Assembly (NCBI RefSeq): GCF_003627995.1
Contig: NZ_CP032707.1
Location: 2,718,501-2,782,500 of the forward strand
DNA length: 64,000 bases
DNA from: Brevundimonas naejangsanensis
GTDB taxonomy: Bacteria; Pseudomonadota; Alphaproteobacteria; Caulobacterales; Caulobacteraceae
Direction of reading: 5' to 3'
The position numbers and the translations under genes were made by a program. Each line of letters begins with the position of its first letter. Position 1 is the first letter of the stretch. Positions 21,084 to 30,171 of the stretch are shown here, one piece after another. The notes beneath the pieces were generated by a model, which was given only the letters and a program-made list of their open reading frames with translations, was not told the DNA's origin and did not search any database.

Positions 21084-21773
21084 TTAGGCGGCCGGAGCCG
21101 CTTCCTTGATGAATTCGCCGTCGAAGCGGATCGTCACCTCGTCGCCGACCGGACCGACCGGCATGCCGAAGTCCGAGCGCTTGAACGAACCTTCAGCCGC
21201 GAAGCCGATGGCCGGAACCTGCATGAAGGGGTGCTTCTCGATCTCGCCGCCGAACGTCGCGTCCAGCGTCACCGGCTTGGTCACGCCCAGGAAGGTCAGG
21301 TCGCCCGTCACCTTGGCCGTGCGCGGACCGGTCAGTTCGACCTGGGTCGACTTGAAGGTGATCTGCGGGAAGACGCCGCCGTTCAGGAAATTTTTGCTCT
21401 TGGCGATGTCCTCGCTGAAGCTCTTGAAGCCCGTCGCGGCGTGGGTGCCGAGGTAGTCGCCCGGATAGTTGGCATCAACCGACAGCGGATCGATGGTCGC
21501 TTCGACGGAGCTGTTGGCCAGGTTGGCCGGGTCCAGGGTGAGCTTGGCTTCGAACGTGTTGAAGCGGGCCGTGTAGTTCGAAATCGAGTTGTGCGGCACC
21601 GACCACTGCAGCGAGGCGTGGGTCGGGTCCATGACATAGACGCCGGCCGGGGCCTTCAGCTCGACCGGGGCGGTCGAGGCGGCGTCGGCGGCGGGGGCCT
21701 TGTCGGCGGCGGGGCTGCAGGCGGTCAGCAGGGCGGCGGCCGAAACGGCCAGGATGGCGGCTTTGATCTTCAT
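21084..21773 (-). CDS. YceI family lipoprotein
   Basis: 229-residue envelope protein. The signal peptide KIKAAILAVSAAALLTAC ends in the lipobox LLTAC near residue 18, followed by an Ala-rich linker. The YceI beta-barrel starts at GVYVMDPTHASLQWSVPHN and includes GDLTFLGVTKPVTLD. YceI proteins bind long-chain isoprenoid quinone-like lipids and are often base- or stress-induced. The start at 21773 has GAGG six bases upstream; the frame extension to 21806 is not needed. It is first gene of a pair with the b561-YceI fusion, which suggests both belong to one quinone-linked redox system. Confidence 0.93.
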   Translation of the reverse strand: MKIKAAILAVSAAALLTACSPAADKAPAADAASTAPVELKAPAGVYVMDPTHASLQWSVPHNSISNYTARFNTFEAKLTLDPANLANSSVEATIDPLSVDANYPGDYLGTHAATGFKSFSEDIAKSKNFLNGGVFPQITFKSTQVELTGPRTAKVTGDLTFLGVTKPVTLDATFGGEIEKHPFMQVPAIGFAAEGSFKRSDFGMPVGPVGDEVTIRFDGEFIKEAAPAA

Positions 21774-21952
21774 GGAGGACCTCGTTGGATGTTCAGGACT
21801 GGACACGAGGCCCAGAAACGGTTGCTCTGTCCGTCGGCGCGCCGCTCGGACTGCAACAGTATAAGTTGCGATTGCTGATCTTCAAGCCCCCGTTCGCCAA
21901 AAATGCGGATTGAGGTGCGCCGCGCGCCGCGGCCGCCTATCCTGCGAATCTC

Positions 21953-23880
21953 ATGCCCATCCGCCGCCTCCCCCCGAAACCGTCAACCGCATCGCCGCAG
22001 GCGAGGTGGTCGAACGCCCGGCCAGCGCCATCAAGGAACTGGTCGAGAACGCCATCGACGCGGGCGCCCGCAGCATCGAGATTCAGGCGGACGGCGGCGG
22101 CCTGACCCGCATCCTGATCGCCGACGACGGCAAGGGCATCCCGCGCGACGAACTGCCCGTCGCCATCGAACGCCACGCGACGTCAAAGCTGGAACCGGAC
22201 GACGCGGGCGACGTGGACCTGCTGCGCATATTCACCCTCGGCTTCCGGGGCGAGGCCCTGCCCTCCATCGGCTCGGTCGCCCGGCTGAACATCACGACCC
22301 GCGCCCGGGCCGAGGCGGGCGAGCCCCAGAACGACGCCTGGGCCGTTTCGGTCGAGGGCGGCGCCCAGCGGCCCTTGTCGCCCGCCGCCTTCCCCGGCCC
22401 GCACGGCGCGCGGGTCGAGGTGCGCGACCTCTTCTACGCCACCCCTGCCCGGCTGAAGTTCATGAAGTCCGAGCGGGCCGAGGCGATGGCCATCTCGGAA
22501 GAGATCAAGCGTCAGGCGATGGCGCATGAGGCCGTCGCCTTCACCCTGACGCTGGACGGCAAGACCACCCTGCGCCTGCCCGCCGAACACCCCGGCGACG
22601 AGGGACGGCTGAAACGCCTCGGCGCCCTGCTGGGCCGCGACTTCGAGGCCAACGCCCTGCTGATAGATCAGGAGCGCGACGGCGTGCGCCTGTCCGGCTA
22701 TGCGGGCCTGCCGACCTATTCGCGCGGCAATGCGGCGCACCAGTTCCTGTTCGTCAACGGACGGCCCGTGCGCGACCGCCTGCTGCAGGGCGCCCTGCGC
22801 GGCGCCTACGCCGACTTCCTGGCCCGCGACCGGCACCCGGCGGCGGCCCTCTTCCTCGACATCGACCCGCTGTATGTCGATGTGAACGTCCACCCCGCCA
22901 AGGCCGAGGTCCGCTTCCGCGACCCGGCGCTGGTGCGCGGCCTGATCGTCGGCGCCCTGCGCCACGCCCTGCACGCGGCCGGCCACCGCGCCTCGACCAC
23001 GGTCGCCGCCGACGCCCTGTCCGGCTTCCGACCGCACACGGGCGAGGCCCTCTACAGCCCCACCTCGCCCTCGGCCCAGTCGTTCGGAAACGCCGCGCCG
23101 GGCTGGAGCGGATGGCAGGGCTGGTCGCAACCGGCCGCCGCCGCCCAAAACCTGCCCGGCCTGAACGAGCGCTCCGCCCGCGTCGAACACACCTGGACCG
23201 GCGAAGCCGCCGCCCCCAGCTTCCGCACCCTGGCCGAGGTCCAGGCCGAACACGCGGGCCAGATCGCGCCCGGCGCCCAGACGCCGGCGGACCTGATCGA
23301 TTACCCGCTCGGCGCCGCCCGCGCCCAGTTGCATGGCACCTACATCGTGGCCCAGACCCGCGACGGCCTGGTCGTGGTCGATCAGCACGCCGCCCACGAA
23401 CGCCTCGTCTATGAGCGGATGAAGGCCCAGATGGCGACCGGCGCCGTCACCCGCCAAGCCCTGCTGACCCCCGAAGTGGTCGAGTTGGACCCCGCCGAGG
23501 CTGACCGCGTCGCCGCCAGGGCCGAGGAACTGGCCGAGATGGGCCTGATCGTCGAAGCCTTCGGCGTGGGCGCCGTGCTGGTGCGCGAAACCCCTGCTCT
23601 GCTGGGCGACACGGACGTCCAGGGCCTGATCCGCGACATCGCCGACGACCTGTCGGAACACGGCGCCGCCCTGTCGCTGAAGGAGCGCATGGCCGAGGTC
23701 TGCGGCACCATGGCCTGCCACGGCAGCGTCCGCGCCGGCCGCGTTCTCAGCGCCCCCGAGATGAACGCCCTGCTGCGTCAGATGGAGGCCACGCCCCACT
23801 CCGGCCAGTGCAACCACGGCCGCCCGACCTATGTCGAGCTGAAGCTCAACGACCTGGAAAAGCTGTTCGGGCGGCGGTGA
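21953..23880 (+). CDS. mutL: DNA mismatch repair protein MutL, apparent frameshift at codon 8
   Basis: Mismatch-repair ATPase that couples MutS to strand cleavage. GHKL ATP-binding motifs are clear: [16 protein letters not shown] and [10 protein letters not shown]. The C-terminal endonuclease-type domain has [15 protein letters not shown] and [13 protein letters not shown]; the metal-binding Asp-Gln-His block is present. The family start [20 protein letters not shown] is encoded from ATG 21953 only if one C is added to the C-run at 21970-21975. As read, that ATG goes out of frame, and the main frame (from an unlikely TTG at 21910) begins within [15 protein letters not shown]. Full protein would be about 642 residues. 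Either a sequencing indel or a start-proximal mutation. Confidence 0.92.
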
Positions 23881-23890
23881 TCCCTGCCCC

Positions 23891-23918
23891 GCACATCCCG
23901 GCGAAGGCCGGGATGTGC
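23891..23918 (+). terminator. Hairpin between mutL and the phosphatase gene
   Basis: A 12-bp perfect stem, GCACATCCCGGC (23891-23902) with GCCGGGATGTGC (23907-23918), and loop GAAG, 10 bases after the mutL stop. It is a likely terminator but ends only 13 bases before the next start; the core CCCGGCGAAGGCCGGGAT is also a common intergenic palindrome type. Confidence 0.6.
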
Positions 23919-23931
23919 GAATAAGGGCGGT

Positions 23932-24402
23932 ATGACCTACAGCATCCTCTTCGTCTGCCTCGGCAACATCTGTCGCTCGCCGCTGGCCGAGGCGGCCTTC
24001 CGCGAAGAGGCCCGCCGCCTGAGGCTGGATGCGATCGTCGATTCCGCCGGCACGGGCGGCTGGCACGTCGGCTCTCCCCCCGATGCCCGCGCCCAGGCGG
24101 TCGCCCTCAGAAACGGCGTCGACATCTCGGCCCTGCGCGGCCGCCAGGTGAAGCCCGCCGACTTCCGCCGCTTCACCCATCTGGTGGCGATGGACCACGA
24201 TAATCTGTCGAACCTGCGCCGCCTCGCGCCGCCCGACGCCACGGCCGAACTGTCCCTGCTGCTTGATCACGTCGAGGGCCGCGCCGGTCAGACCGTGGCC
24301 GATCCCTATTTCGGCGAGGACGACGGCTTCGACGTGACCTGGGCCGACGTCACGGTCGGCGCCCGCGCCCTGGCCGCCGAGTTGCGCCGCCTCAGAGGCT
24401 GA
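23932..24402 (+). CDS. Low-molecular-weight protein-tyrosine phosphatase
   Basis: Cytosolic phosphatase of 156 residues. The P-loop CLGNICRS (Cys near residue 9, Arg near 15) follows the first strand, and the general-acid Asp is in VADPYFGEDDGF near residue 124. It hydrolyses phosphotyrosine by a cysteinyl-phosphate intermediate. Related proteins act on polysaccharide-associated tyrosine kinases or on arginine phosphate, but no such gene is adjacent, so the substrate is unknown. It converges with the kelch gene, the stops overlapping by 11 bp. Confidence 0.94.
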   Translation: MTYSILFVCLGNICRSPLAEAAFREEARRLRLDAIVDSAGTGGWHVGSPPDARAQAVALRNGVDISALRGRQVKPADFRRFTHLVAMDHDNLSNLRRLAPPDATAELSLLLDHVEGRAGQTVADPYFGEDDGFDVTWADVTVGARALAAELRRLRG

Positions 24403-25408
24403 GCGCCTCGACCAGGCCGCTGGCCTTGCCGCCCGACGCCACCTCGCCGCCGGCGATGGCGTAAACCACGCCGTCCACGCTGGCCGCCGCTAGGCCGTGA
24501 CGGGGCGTCCGCATCGCCGGACCGGCCGTCCAGGCGTCGCGGGTCGGCTCATAAATCCAGGTCTCGGCGAACACCCCGCCGCCCGGCCGGTCGAACCATT
24601 CGCCGCCGAAAGCGACCAGCTTGCCGCCCGCCTCGGCCATGGCCAGGCCGCCGCCGACCTGTCTTCCGGTCGCGGGCGAGGCCGGGATCGGCGCCAGGGT
24701 GTCCCAGCGGTCCCCGGCGGGATCATAACGGTCCAGCCGCCCCGTTCCGCCGCCGTCCACCGTGCGGCCGCCCGCCACGAACAGCTTGCCGCCCAGCACC
24801 GCGCCCGCCGCGCTGTTGCGGGCCATGGGCGCCGGCCGCGCCTTGTCCCAACGGTTGGCGGCGGCGTCGAAGACCAGATGCGTCGCCACGTCGCCCTGAT
24901 CGTTCCACTGGCCGTTCGCCTCGCCCTTGGGCGAGCGGCCGGTGATCAGGTGCACCCGGCCGTCCAGCGACAGGCCGACGGTCTCGCACAGCCGCTCCGG
25001 CATCTGGCCGACCTGGGTCCAGACGCCCCGGTCGATGGCCCAGACGTCCGTCATGGCCGTCCACTCGCCGCCGTCGCGCCGGTCGTAGCCGCCGAAAGCC
25101 CAGACCCGCCCGGCGGCCGCCGCCAGCATCGGGTGGTGGCGCGGCTGCGGCAGGCGCGGCCCCTCGCTCCACCGATCCGCCTTGGCGTCATAGATCGCTG
25201 TCCGGTCATTGATATGCAGCCCGCCCGTGGCCGAGCGCACGAGGCCGCCCGCGACCGTGACCGAACCGTCCAGCGCCGCGCAATAGATCTCCTGCGTCGG
25301 CCAGGACATGGACGCGCGCGGCGTCCAGCCGGTCTCGGCGCGAGATACGGAAGGCGCGGCCGCGACGGCGGCGCCGGCGGCCAGGAAGGTGCGGCGATGC
25401 ATGTTCAT
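24392..25408 (-). CDS. Exported kelch-repeat beta-propeller protein
   Basis: 338-residue protein with a Tat-type leader: HRRTFLAAGAAVAAAPSVSRA. It is followed by repeated kelch blades with the double-Gly and Trp pattern, for example VWAFGGYDRRDGGEWTAMTD, LFVAGGRTVDGGGTGRLDRY and LVAFGGEWFDRPGGG. About six blades are visible, consistent with a galactose-oxidase/N-acetylneuraminate-epimerase-like propeller. No copper-oxidase ligand set is evident, so a binding or epimerase role cannot be told apart. Start at 25408 (MNMHRR) or 25402. Confidence 0.85.
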   Translation of the reverse strand: MNMHRRTFLAAGAAVAAAPSVSRAETGWTPRASMSWPTQEIYCAALDGSVTVAGGLVRSATGGLHINDRTAIYDAKADRWSEGPRLPQPRHHPMLAAAAGRVWAFGGYDRRDGGEWTAMTDVWAIDRGVWTQVGQMPERLCETVGLSLDGRVHLITGRSPKGEANGQWNDQGDVATHLVFDAAANRWDKARPAPMARNSAAGAVLGGKLFVAGGRTVDGGGTGRLDRYDPAGDRWDTLAPIPASPATGRQVGGGLAMAEAGGKLVAFGGEWFDRPGGGVFAETWIYEPTRDAWTAGPAMRTPRHGLAAASVDGVVYAIAGGEVASGGKASGLVEALSL

Positions 25409-25478
25409 GCGGCCAAGCCTAGCCGTGCCCGCCGCCCTGCGCTAGAAGTCCGCGCCTTCCCCCCAATGGGATCGAACC

Positions 25479-25531
25479 ATGTTTGAGATTGTAGCCGCGG
25501 CATAGGCCCGGACGCTGATCGTCCGAGGCCT
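25479..25531 (+). other. Possible leader: 8-codon ORF plus hairpin before the yjhX-like gene
   Basis: ATG at 25479 opens an 8-codon ORF (MFEIVAAA, stop 25503-25505). It is immediately overlapped by an imperfect 10-bp stem, AGGCC-c-GGACG (25504-25514) with CGTCC-ga-GGCCT (25520-25531). This could be a leader/attenuator or only an upstream terminator; there is no clear ribosome site before the ATG. Confidence 0.25.
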
Positions 25532-25598
25532 TCAGAGCCCGCCCCGCGCCTCACTGCGCCGGGCGCGTGTCGTCTCATGCCTTGGAAATCTCAATCCC

Positions 25599-25874
25599 AT
25601 GAACCTGTCACGTGCGGAGCAACGCACGCTCCACGCCCTGGCCCAGGGCGGTCGCATCCTGTTGGAACGCGACGAACAGGGCCGCATCCTGGCCGCCCGC
25701 TGCTTCACCCGCGAAGGCTGGGTGCTGGACGGCTGCAACCTGGATCAATGGCGCAGCCTGAAGCGCAAGGGCGTCATCAAGTCCCGCAACGGCGGCCCCT
25801 ATGTCGTCAACCGCGAGGGCCTCAGCCGCCTGCGCAGCCGGGCCGACAATCGGACCTCAGGCCGAAGCTTCTGA
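25599..25874 (+). CDS. YjhX-like toxin family protein (UPF0386)
   Basis: 91-residue protein matching the YjhX family: MNLSRAEQRTLHALAQGG, then GRILAARCFTREGWVLDGC and RSLKRKGVIKSRNGGPYVV, and a short basic tail. E. coli YjhX was proposed as a toxin with antitoxin YjhQ, an acetyltransferase; no acetyltransferase gene is adjacent here, so the toxin role is doubtful. The fold looks like a small winged helix. The 3' end overlaps the convergent rsmD by 18 bp. Confidence 0.85.
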   Translation: MNLSRAEQRTLHALAQGGRILLERDEQGRILAARCFTREGWVLDGCNLDQWRSLKRKGVIKSRNGGPYVVNREGLSRLRSRADNRTSGRSF

Positions 25875-26432
25875 CGCCCTGAGGAACAGGACGCGCGCGG
25901 CGCCGTAGTCGCGCGCGTCCAACCGCTCATAGCCGGGCGTGTCGATCTCGGGCTCGTCCGAGCCGCGCTCGAACACCACGATCGCGCCCGGCGCCAGCCA
26001 GCCGCCCTCCAGCAGACGGGCCAGCGTCTGCTCGCCCAGACCCTTGGCGTAGGGCGGGTCCAGGAAGGCCAGGGTGAAGGCCTCGCCCGCCGAACCGGGG
26101 CGCGGCCCCAGGTCGGTCGCGCTGCGCCGATGCACCCGGCACCGCCCGAACAGGCCATAGGCGTCCATGTTCTCGCGGATCGCCCCGCGAGCGCCGTCGT
26201 CGGTGTCGACGAACAGGCAGAAAGCCCCGCCACGCGACAGAGCCTCGAACCCCAGGGCGCCCGATCCGGCATAGAGGTCGATGACCCGCGCCTCATGCAG
26301 CCCTTCAGCCCACGGCGCGTGCTCCAGCACGTTGAAGATCGCCTGCCGCGCTCGATCCGACGTCGGCCGCGTGTTCTGGCCTTCAGGGGTCGCGATGGCG
26401 CGCCCCTTCAGGCTTCCAGCCACGATCCGCAT
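25857..26432 (-). CDS. rsmD: 16S rRNA (guanine966-N2)-methyltransferase
   Basis: SAM-dependent enzyme modifying G966 of 16S rRNA in the 30S subunit. 191 residues, normal size. MRIVAGSLKGRAIATPEGQNTRPTSDR (two blocks here: MRIVAGSLKGR and TRPTSDRARQAIFNVL) is the family N-terminus; SAM motif I is VIDLYAGSGALGFEALSRG; the catalytic N-methyltransferase motif is FLDPPYAKG near residue 124. It starts 3 bp after the stop of the pseudouridine synthase gene, forming an rRNA/translation operon. Confidence 0.96.
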   Translation of the reverse strand: MRIVAGSLKGRAIATPEGQNTRPTSDRARQAIFNVLEHAPWAEGLHEARVIDLYAGSGALGFEALSRGGAFCLFVDTDDGARGAIRENMDAYGLFGRCRVHRRSATDLGPRPGSAGEAFTLAFLDPPYAKGLGEQTLARLLEGGWLAPGAIVVFERGSDEPEIDTPGYERLDARDYGAARVLFLRASEASA

Positions 26433-26435
26433 GGA

Positions 26436-27947
26436 TCAGCCGCCCCGGCGCGGACCGCGCGGACCGCCGCCCGAGGGCTTGCCGCCGAAGGGCTTGCTGC
26501 CGAACGGCTTGCCGCCGCCGCGAGGCCCGCCGGGACGATCGCCCGACCGTTCGCCCGAACGCGCGCCAGGCCGCGCGTCAGACCGGCCGCCCGCGCCGCC
26601 AGGACGTCCGAACGGCTTGCCGCCTGGCTTTCCACCGGGGCGGCCGCCCTTGGGCGGACCGCGACGGTCGTCGATGAACTGATCGGCGCGCGGTTCGCGC
26701 GGCTTGAAGGGACGGCGCGGACGCTCGCCTTCGGCCCTCTCGCCCTCGCCCTCGCCCGGACGGGCGCGGGGCTTGAAGGTCTTCGTGTGCTCGAACCTGG
26801 GCTTGGCCTTGGCCCAGCCCTCCTTCTTGGCGGGCTTGCCGAACTCGGCGCCTTCCTCGGCCGCCGTTTCAGCGGCGCGCACGCGGCTGGGCTTGCGCGA
26901 CGGGTCCGACATGGCCGAACCCGACTTGCCGCGCACGATCGGCGTGCCGCTGCGGCGGCCGGGGACCGGGGCGGGCGTCTCGACGGTATTGCCGGTCGGC
27001 AGGTTCTCGGGGCGGATGTGGTCGGCCAGCATCTCGCGGATCACGCGCGGGCCGACTTCCTCGACCGCGCCGACCGGCAGGGTGCCGAGTTGGAACGGAC
27101 CGTAGGCCAGGCGGATCAGGCGGTTGACCGTCAGGCCGACGCTTTCCAGCACCTTGCGGACCTCGCGGTTCTTGCCCTCGGTGATGGAGACGCTGAGCCA
27201 CAGGTTCGCCGAGGACTTCTCGCCCTCGGCCTTTTCCTTGGCCTTGTCGATGGTGGCTTCCACCGGGCCGTAGCGCACGCCGTCGACGACCACGCCGTCC
27301 TTCAGCTTGTCCAGCTGCGCCTGGGTGATGCGGCCGCGCGCCCGGGCGCGATACTGGCGCACCAGGGCCGTGTCCGGCAGCTCCAGCGCCCGGCTCAGCT
27401 CGCCGTCGTTGGTCAGCAGCAGCAGGCCTTCGGTCGCCAGATCGAGACGGCCGACCGAGATCACGCGCGGCAGGCCGCTGGGCAGGGCGTCGAACACGGT
27501 CGGGCGCCCCGCCGGGTCGTTGTGGCTGGTGATCAGGCCGGCGGGCTTGTGATAGCGCCAGACGCGCGTCGCCTGGGCTGCGCCGATCGGCTTGCCGTCG
27601 ACGGTGATCTTGTCGTCGCGCTTCACCAGGACGGCGGGCGTGTCCAGGATGCGGCCGTTCACCGCCACCTTGCCCAGGCCGATCAGGCGCTCGACCTCGC
27701 GGCGCGAGGCGATGCCCGCGCGGGCCATGGCCTTGGCGATTCGTTCGGTGCGTTCGGGCGCCTTGGCTTCGGGTGCAGGCTTGCCCCCCGAACGGCCCTC
27801 GGCGCGGTCGCGGGGCTTCCCGCCCGGCTTGCCGTCCTTGTCGAAGGGCTTTCGCGGGCCCTTGTCGGCGAAATTACGGGGACCGCGCGGCCCGTCGTCT
27901 TGACGGGAGCGGGGCTTCTTGTCGTTGTCTTTGGGATGGCGATCCAT
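26436..27947 (-). CDS. RluB/RsuA-type 23S rRNA pseudouridine synthase with long low-complexity tails
   Basis: Pseudouridine synthase of about 503 residues. After a basic N-terminal leader (Lys/Arg/Asp/Gly-rich, residues 1-65) comes an S4 RNA-binding domain, RIAKAMARAGIASRREVERL, then the catalytic block SVGRLDLATEGLLLLTNDGE with its catalytic Asp, and the C-terminal motif EGKNREVRKVLESVG. The last 200 residues are disordered, ending in GKPFG/GRPGG/PRG repeats of the RGG-like type, likely RNA contacts. The core sequence fits the RluB/E/F and RsuA group, probably RluB (U2605). The start ATG 27947 overlaps the start of the divergent tadA by 12 bp; a later start in the disordered leader is possible. 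Confidence 0.9.
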   Translation of the reverse strand: MDRHPKDNDKKPRSRQDDGPRGPRNFADKGPRKPFDKDGKPGGKPRDRAEGRSGGKPAPEAKAPERTERIAKAMARAGIASRREVERLIGLGKVAVNGRILDTPAVLVKRDDKITVDGKPIGAAQATRVWRYHKPAGLITSHNDPAGRPTVFDALPSGLPRVISVGRLDLATEGLLLLTNDGELSRALELPDTALVRQYRARARGRITQAQLDKLKDGVVVDGVRYGPVEATIDKAKEKAEGEKSSANLWLSVSITEGKNREVRKVLESVGLTVNRLIRLAYGPFQLGTLPVGAVEEVGPRVIREMLADHIRPENLPTGNTVETPAPVPGRRSGTPIVRGKSGSAMSDPSRKPSRVRAAETAAEEGAEFGKPAKKEGWAKAKPRFEHTKTFKPRARPGEGEGERAEGERPRRPFKPREPRADQFIDDRRGPPKGGRPGGKPGGKPFGRPGGAGGRSDARPGARSGERSGDRPGGPRGGGKPFGSKPFGGKPSGGGPRGPRRGG

Positions 27948-28427
27948 GATGAGCGGTTCATGAGCATGGCGCTCGATCTGGCGCAAGCGGCGGCTGAAGC
28001 CGGCGAGGTGCCCGTCGGCGCGGTAATTGTCGATGAAACGACCGGCGAAGTGCTTGGTCGCGGGCAAAACGGCCCTATCACCGCCCATGATCCCACTGCG
28101 CACGCCGAAATCATGGCGCTGCGCGATGCGGCGGCGAAGTTGCAGAATTATCGCCTTACGGACCTGACCCTCTATGTCACGCTGGAGCCGTGCGCCATGT
28201 GCGCGGGGGCCATCAGCCACGCCCGCATCGGCCGCGTGGTCTGGGGGGCGGACGATCCCAAGGGCGGCGCCGTGATCCACGGCGGCCGCTTCTTCGACCA
28301 GCCGACCTGCCACTGGCGCCCCGAGACCGAGGGCGGCGTTCTGGCCGATCCGGCGGCCGAGATGCTGCGCGGCTTCTTCCGCTCGCGACGAAAGGCGCGT
28401 TCAGGAACGCAGGCGACGGTGCGCTAG
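27936..28427 (+). CDS. tadA: tRNA-specific adenosine deaminase TadA
   Basis: Zinc deaminase converting wobble A34 to inosine in tRNA-Arg(ACG); essential in most bacteria. 163 residues from [16 protein letters not shown]. Zinc/catalytic motifs: HAEIMAL (His, and Glu as proton shuttle, near residue 60) and PCAMCAGAI (two Cys near 90). [10 protein letters not shown] is the TadA signature. The ATG at 27936 gives the family-typical DERFMxxAL start; ATG 27960 would remove it. No Shine-Dalgarno is clear. Convergent with aroB, 4-bp overlap. Confidence 0.94.
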   Translation: MAIHDERFMSMALDLAQAAAEAGEVPVGAVIVDETTGEVLGRGQNGPITAHDPTAHAEIMALRDAAAKLQNYRLTDLTLYVTLEPCAMCAGAISHARIGRVVWGADDPKGGAVIHGGRFFDQPTCHWRPETEGGVLADPAAEMLRGFFRSRRKARSGTQATVR

Positions 28428-29551
28428 ACTGGCCCCGCCGCGCCTTCCTCGATCAGGAAAGCGCGCACCGCCGCGGCGTCCACGTCCTTGTCCGTGAAGA
28501 CGTCGCCGACGGCCCGCGCCAGGATCAGGGTAAGACACCCGCCCTCGGCCTTCTTGTCCCCCGCCATGCGCGCGATCAGGGCGTCGGCCGCGAAGGCGTG
28601 GTCCACGTCGGGCAGCCGGGTCGGCAGGCCTGCCGCGCGAATGCCCGCCTCGGCCCGCTCGGCCTCGCTCGCCGGGCACAGCCCCTGCCGCGCCGAATAG
28701 CGGAAGGCCATGGTGCAGCCCAGGGCCACCGCCTCGCCGTGGGTCAGGGCCTCGCCGAAATCCAGTTCGGCCTCAAGCGCATGGCCGAAGGTGTGTCCCA
28801 GGTTCAGCAGGGCGCGGCGGCCCGCCTCCTTCTCGTCCTCGCCGACGATCTGGGCCTTGATCTGGACCGAACGGATCACCGCCCGCTCCAGCGCGTCAGG
28901 GTCGCCCTTGGCACCCGCAGCCCCCCCGGAAGGCGAAGTGTCGCCCAGCCAATCGAAGAAGGCCGCATCACAGATCAGCCCATGCTTCAGCACCTCGGCC
29001 CAGCCCGAGCGCACCTGCCGGATCGGCAGGGTGGCCAGGGCCTCGATGTCCGCCAGCACCCGGCGCGGCTGATGAAAGGCGCCGATCAGGTTCTTGCCGC
29101 GCGGGGTGTCGATCGCCGTCTTGCCGCCGACCGAGGAATCCACCTGGGCCAGCAGCGTCGTCGGAACCTGCACGAAATCGATGCCGCGCATGAACAGGGC
29201 CGCCGCCAGCCCGGCCAGATCGCCCACCACGCCGCCGCCCAGGGCCACGACCAGGCTCCTGCGGTCCAGCCCCTCGGCCAGCAGCCGGTCCAGCACGGCC
29301 TCAAGCTGCGCGAACGACTTGGACGCCTCGCCCGCCGGAACCGTCACCATCCCCGTCGACAGACCCGCCGCCTCCAGCGAGGCGCGCACCGTCTCGCCGT
29401 GGATCGCCGCCACCGTCTCGTCGCTGACGATAAAGGCGCGCGTCGGCTTCAAGGCGGCCACCTGCTCGCCCGCCTGTTTCAGCAGGCCGCGCCCGACGAC
29501 CACCTCATAGGGCCGAAAGCCGGCGCCCCCGACCGGGATCGTCGTCGTCAT
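28424..29551 (-). CDS. aroB: 3-dehydroquinate synthase
   Basis: Second step of the shikimate pathway: cyclises DAHP to 3-dehydroquinate using NAD and a divalent metal. 375 residues from [23 protein letters not shown]-binding region [20 protein letters not shown] near residue 105, followed by [20 protein letters not shown] and the metal-ligand block [19 protein letters not shown] (Glu/His ligands). ATG 29551 overlaps the aroK stop (ATGA). The longer frame to 29782 is the aroK gene read in another frame. Confidence 0.97.
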   Translation of the reverse strand: MTTTIPVGGAGFRPYEVVVGRGLLKQAGEQVAALKPTRAFIVSDETVAAIHGETVRASLEAAGLSTGMVTVPAGEASKSFAQLEAVLDRLLAEGLDRRSLVVALGGGVVGDLAGLAAALFMRGIDFVQVPTTLLAQVDSSVGGKTAIDTPRGKNLIGAFHQPRRVLADIEALATLPIRQVRSGWAEVLKHGLICDAAFFDWLGDTSPSGGAAGAKGDPDALERAVIRSVQIKAQIVGEDEKEAGRRALLNLGHTFGHALEAELDFGEALTHGEAVALGCTMAFRYSARQGLCPASEAERAEAGIRAAGLPTRLPDVDHAFAADALIARMAGDKKAEGGCLTLILARAVGDVFTDKDVDAAAVRAFLIEEGAAGPV

Positions 29552-30114
29552 CGCTTGTTCTCCACGCGCGCATGCGCTCGCAGGGCCTTCAAAATCGCCT
29601 CGACCGCCTGGGCGTGCGACCCGCCGCCGACGTCGACCGTCAGGTCCGCTTCGGCGTAGATCGGATACCGCGCCTCGGCCAGTTCGCGCAGGGCCTGCAG
29701 CGCGTCGCGGCCGCGTAGCAGGGGGCGGGTGTCGCGCCGCCCCACACGCTCGGCGATCACCGTCAGGTCGGCGCGCATCCACACGCTGATGGCGCGCCGC
29801 TTCATCACGGCGCGGGTGTCGGCGTTGATCATGGCGCCCCCGCCCGTCGCCAGCACGATCGGCGGCCCTTCCAGCAGACGGCGCATGACCCGCGCCTCGC
29901 CGGCCCGGAACTCAGCCTCGCCGCGCGTGGCGAATATCTCGCTGACGCTCATGCCCGCGGCGGCCTCGATCTCATGGTCGCCGTCGGCGAAGGGCAGACC
30001 CAGCCGCTGCGCCAGTCGCCGCCCCACCGTCGATTTGCCGACCCCCATCAGCCCCACCAGCGCTATGGTGCGGTTCGGAGGCGGAGAAGAATCAGGCAAG
30101 GCGTCGGCGGGCAT
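29548..30114 (-). CDS. aroK: Shikimate kinase
   Basis: Phosphorylates shikimate at O3 with ATP. 188 residues from [20 protein letters not shown]. Walker [16 protein letters not shown] near residue 24; shikimate-binding [20 protein letters not shown] with Asp and Arg; GGGAM (residues 90-95), typical of the family; lid with Arg RDTRPLL. Upstream of aroB with a 4-bp ATGA overlap (standard aroK-aroB pair). Divergent from xerD with 57 bp between starts. Confidence 0.97.
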   Translation of the reverse strand: MPADALPDSSPPPNRTIALVGLMGVGKSTVGRRLAQRLGLPFADGDHEIEAAAGMSVSEIFATRGEAEFRAGEARVMRRLLEGPPIVLATGGGAMINADTRAVMKRRAISVWMRADLTVIAERVGRRDTRPLLRGRDALQALRELAEARYPIYAEADLTVDVGGGSHAQAVEAILKALRAHARVENKR

Positions 30115-30171
30115 GGTCGCTACACCCTCTACACCAGACGGGCCCCGGCTCCACACCCCGGAAGGGTTCCA

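Noticed and set aside
22183..24270. 695-codon minus-strand ORF
   Set aside because: Shadow of mutL and the phosphatase gene on the other strand.
25461..25490. tRNA-like T-arm sequence (GGTTCGATCC on the minus strand)
   Set aside because: Only four base pairs of the T-stem form, and no acceptor, D or anticodon arm can be placed around it.
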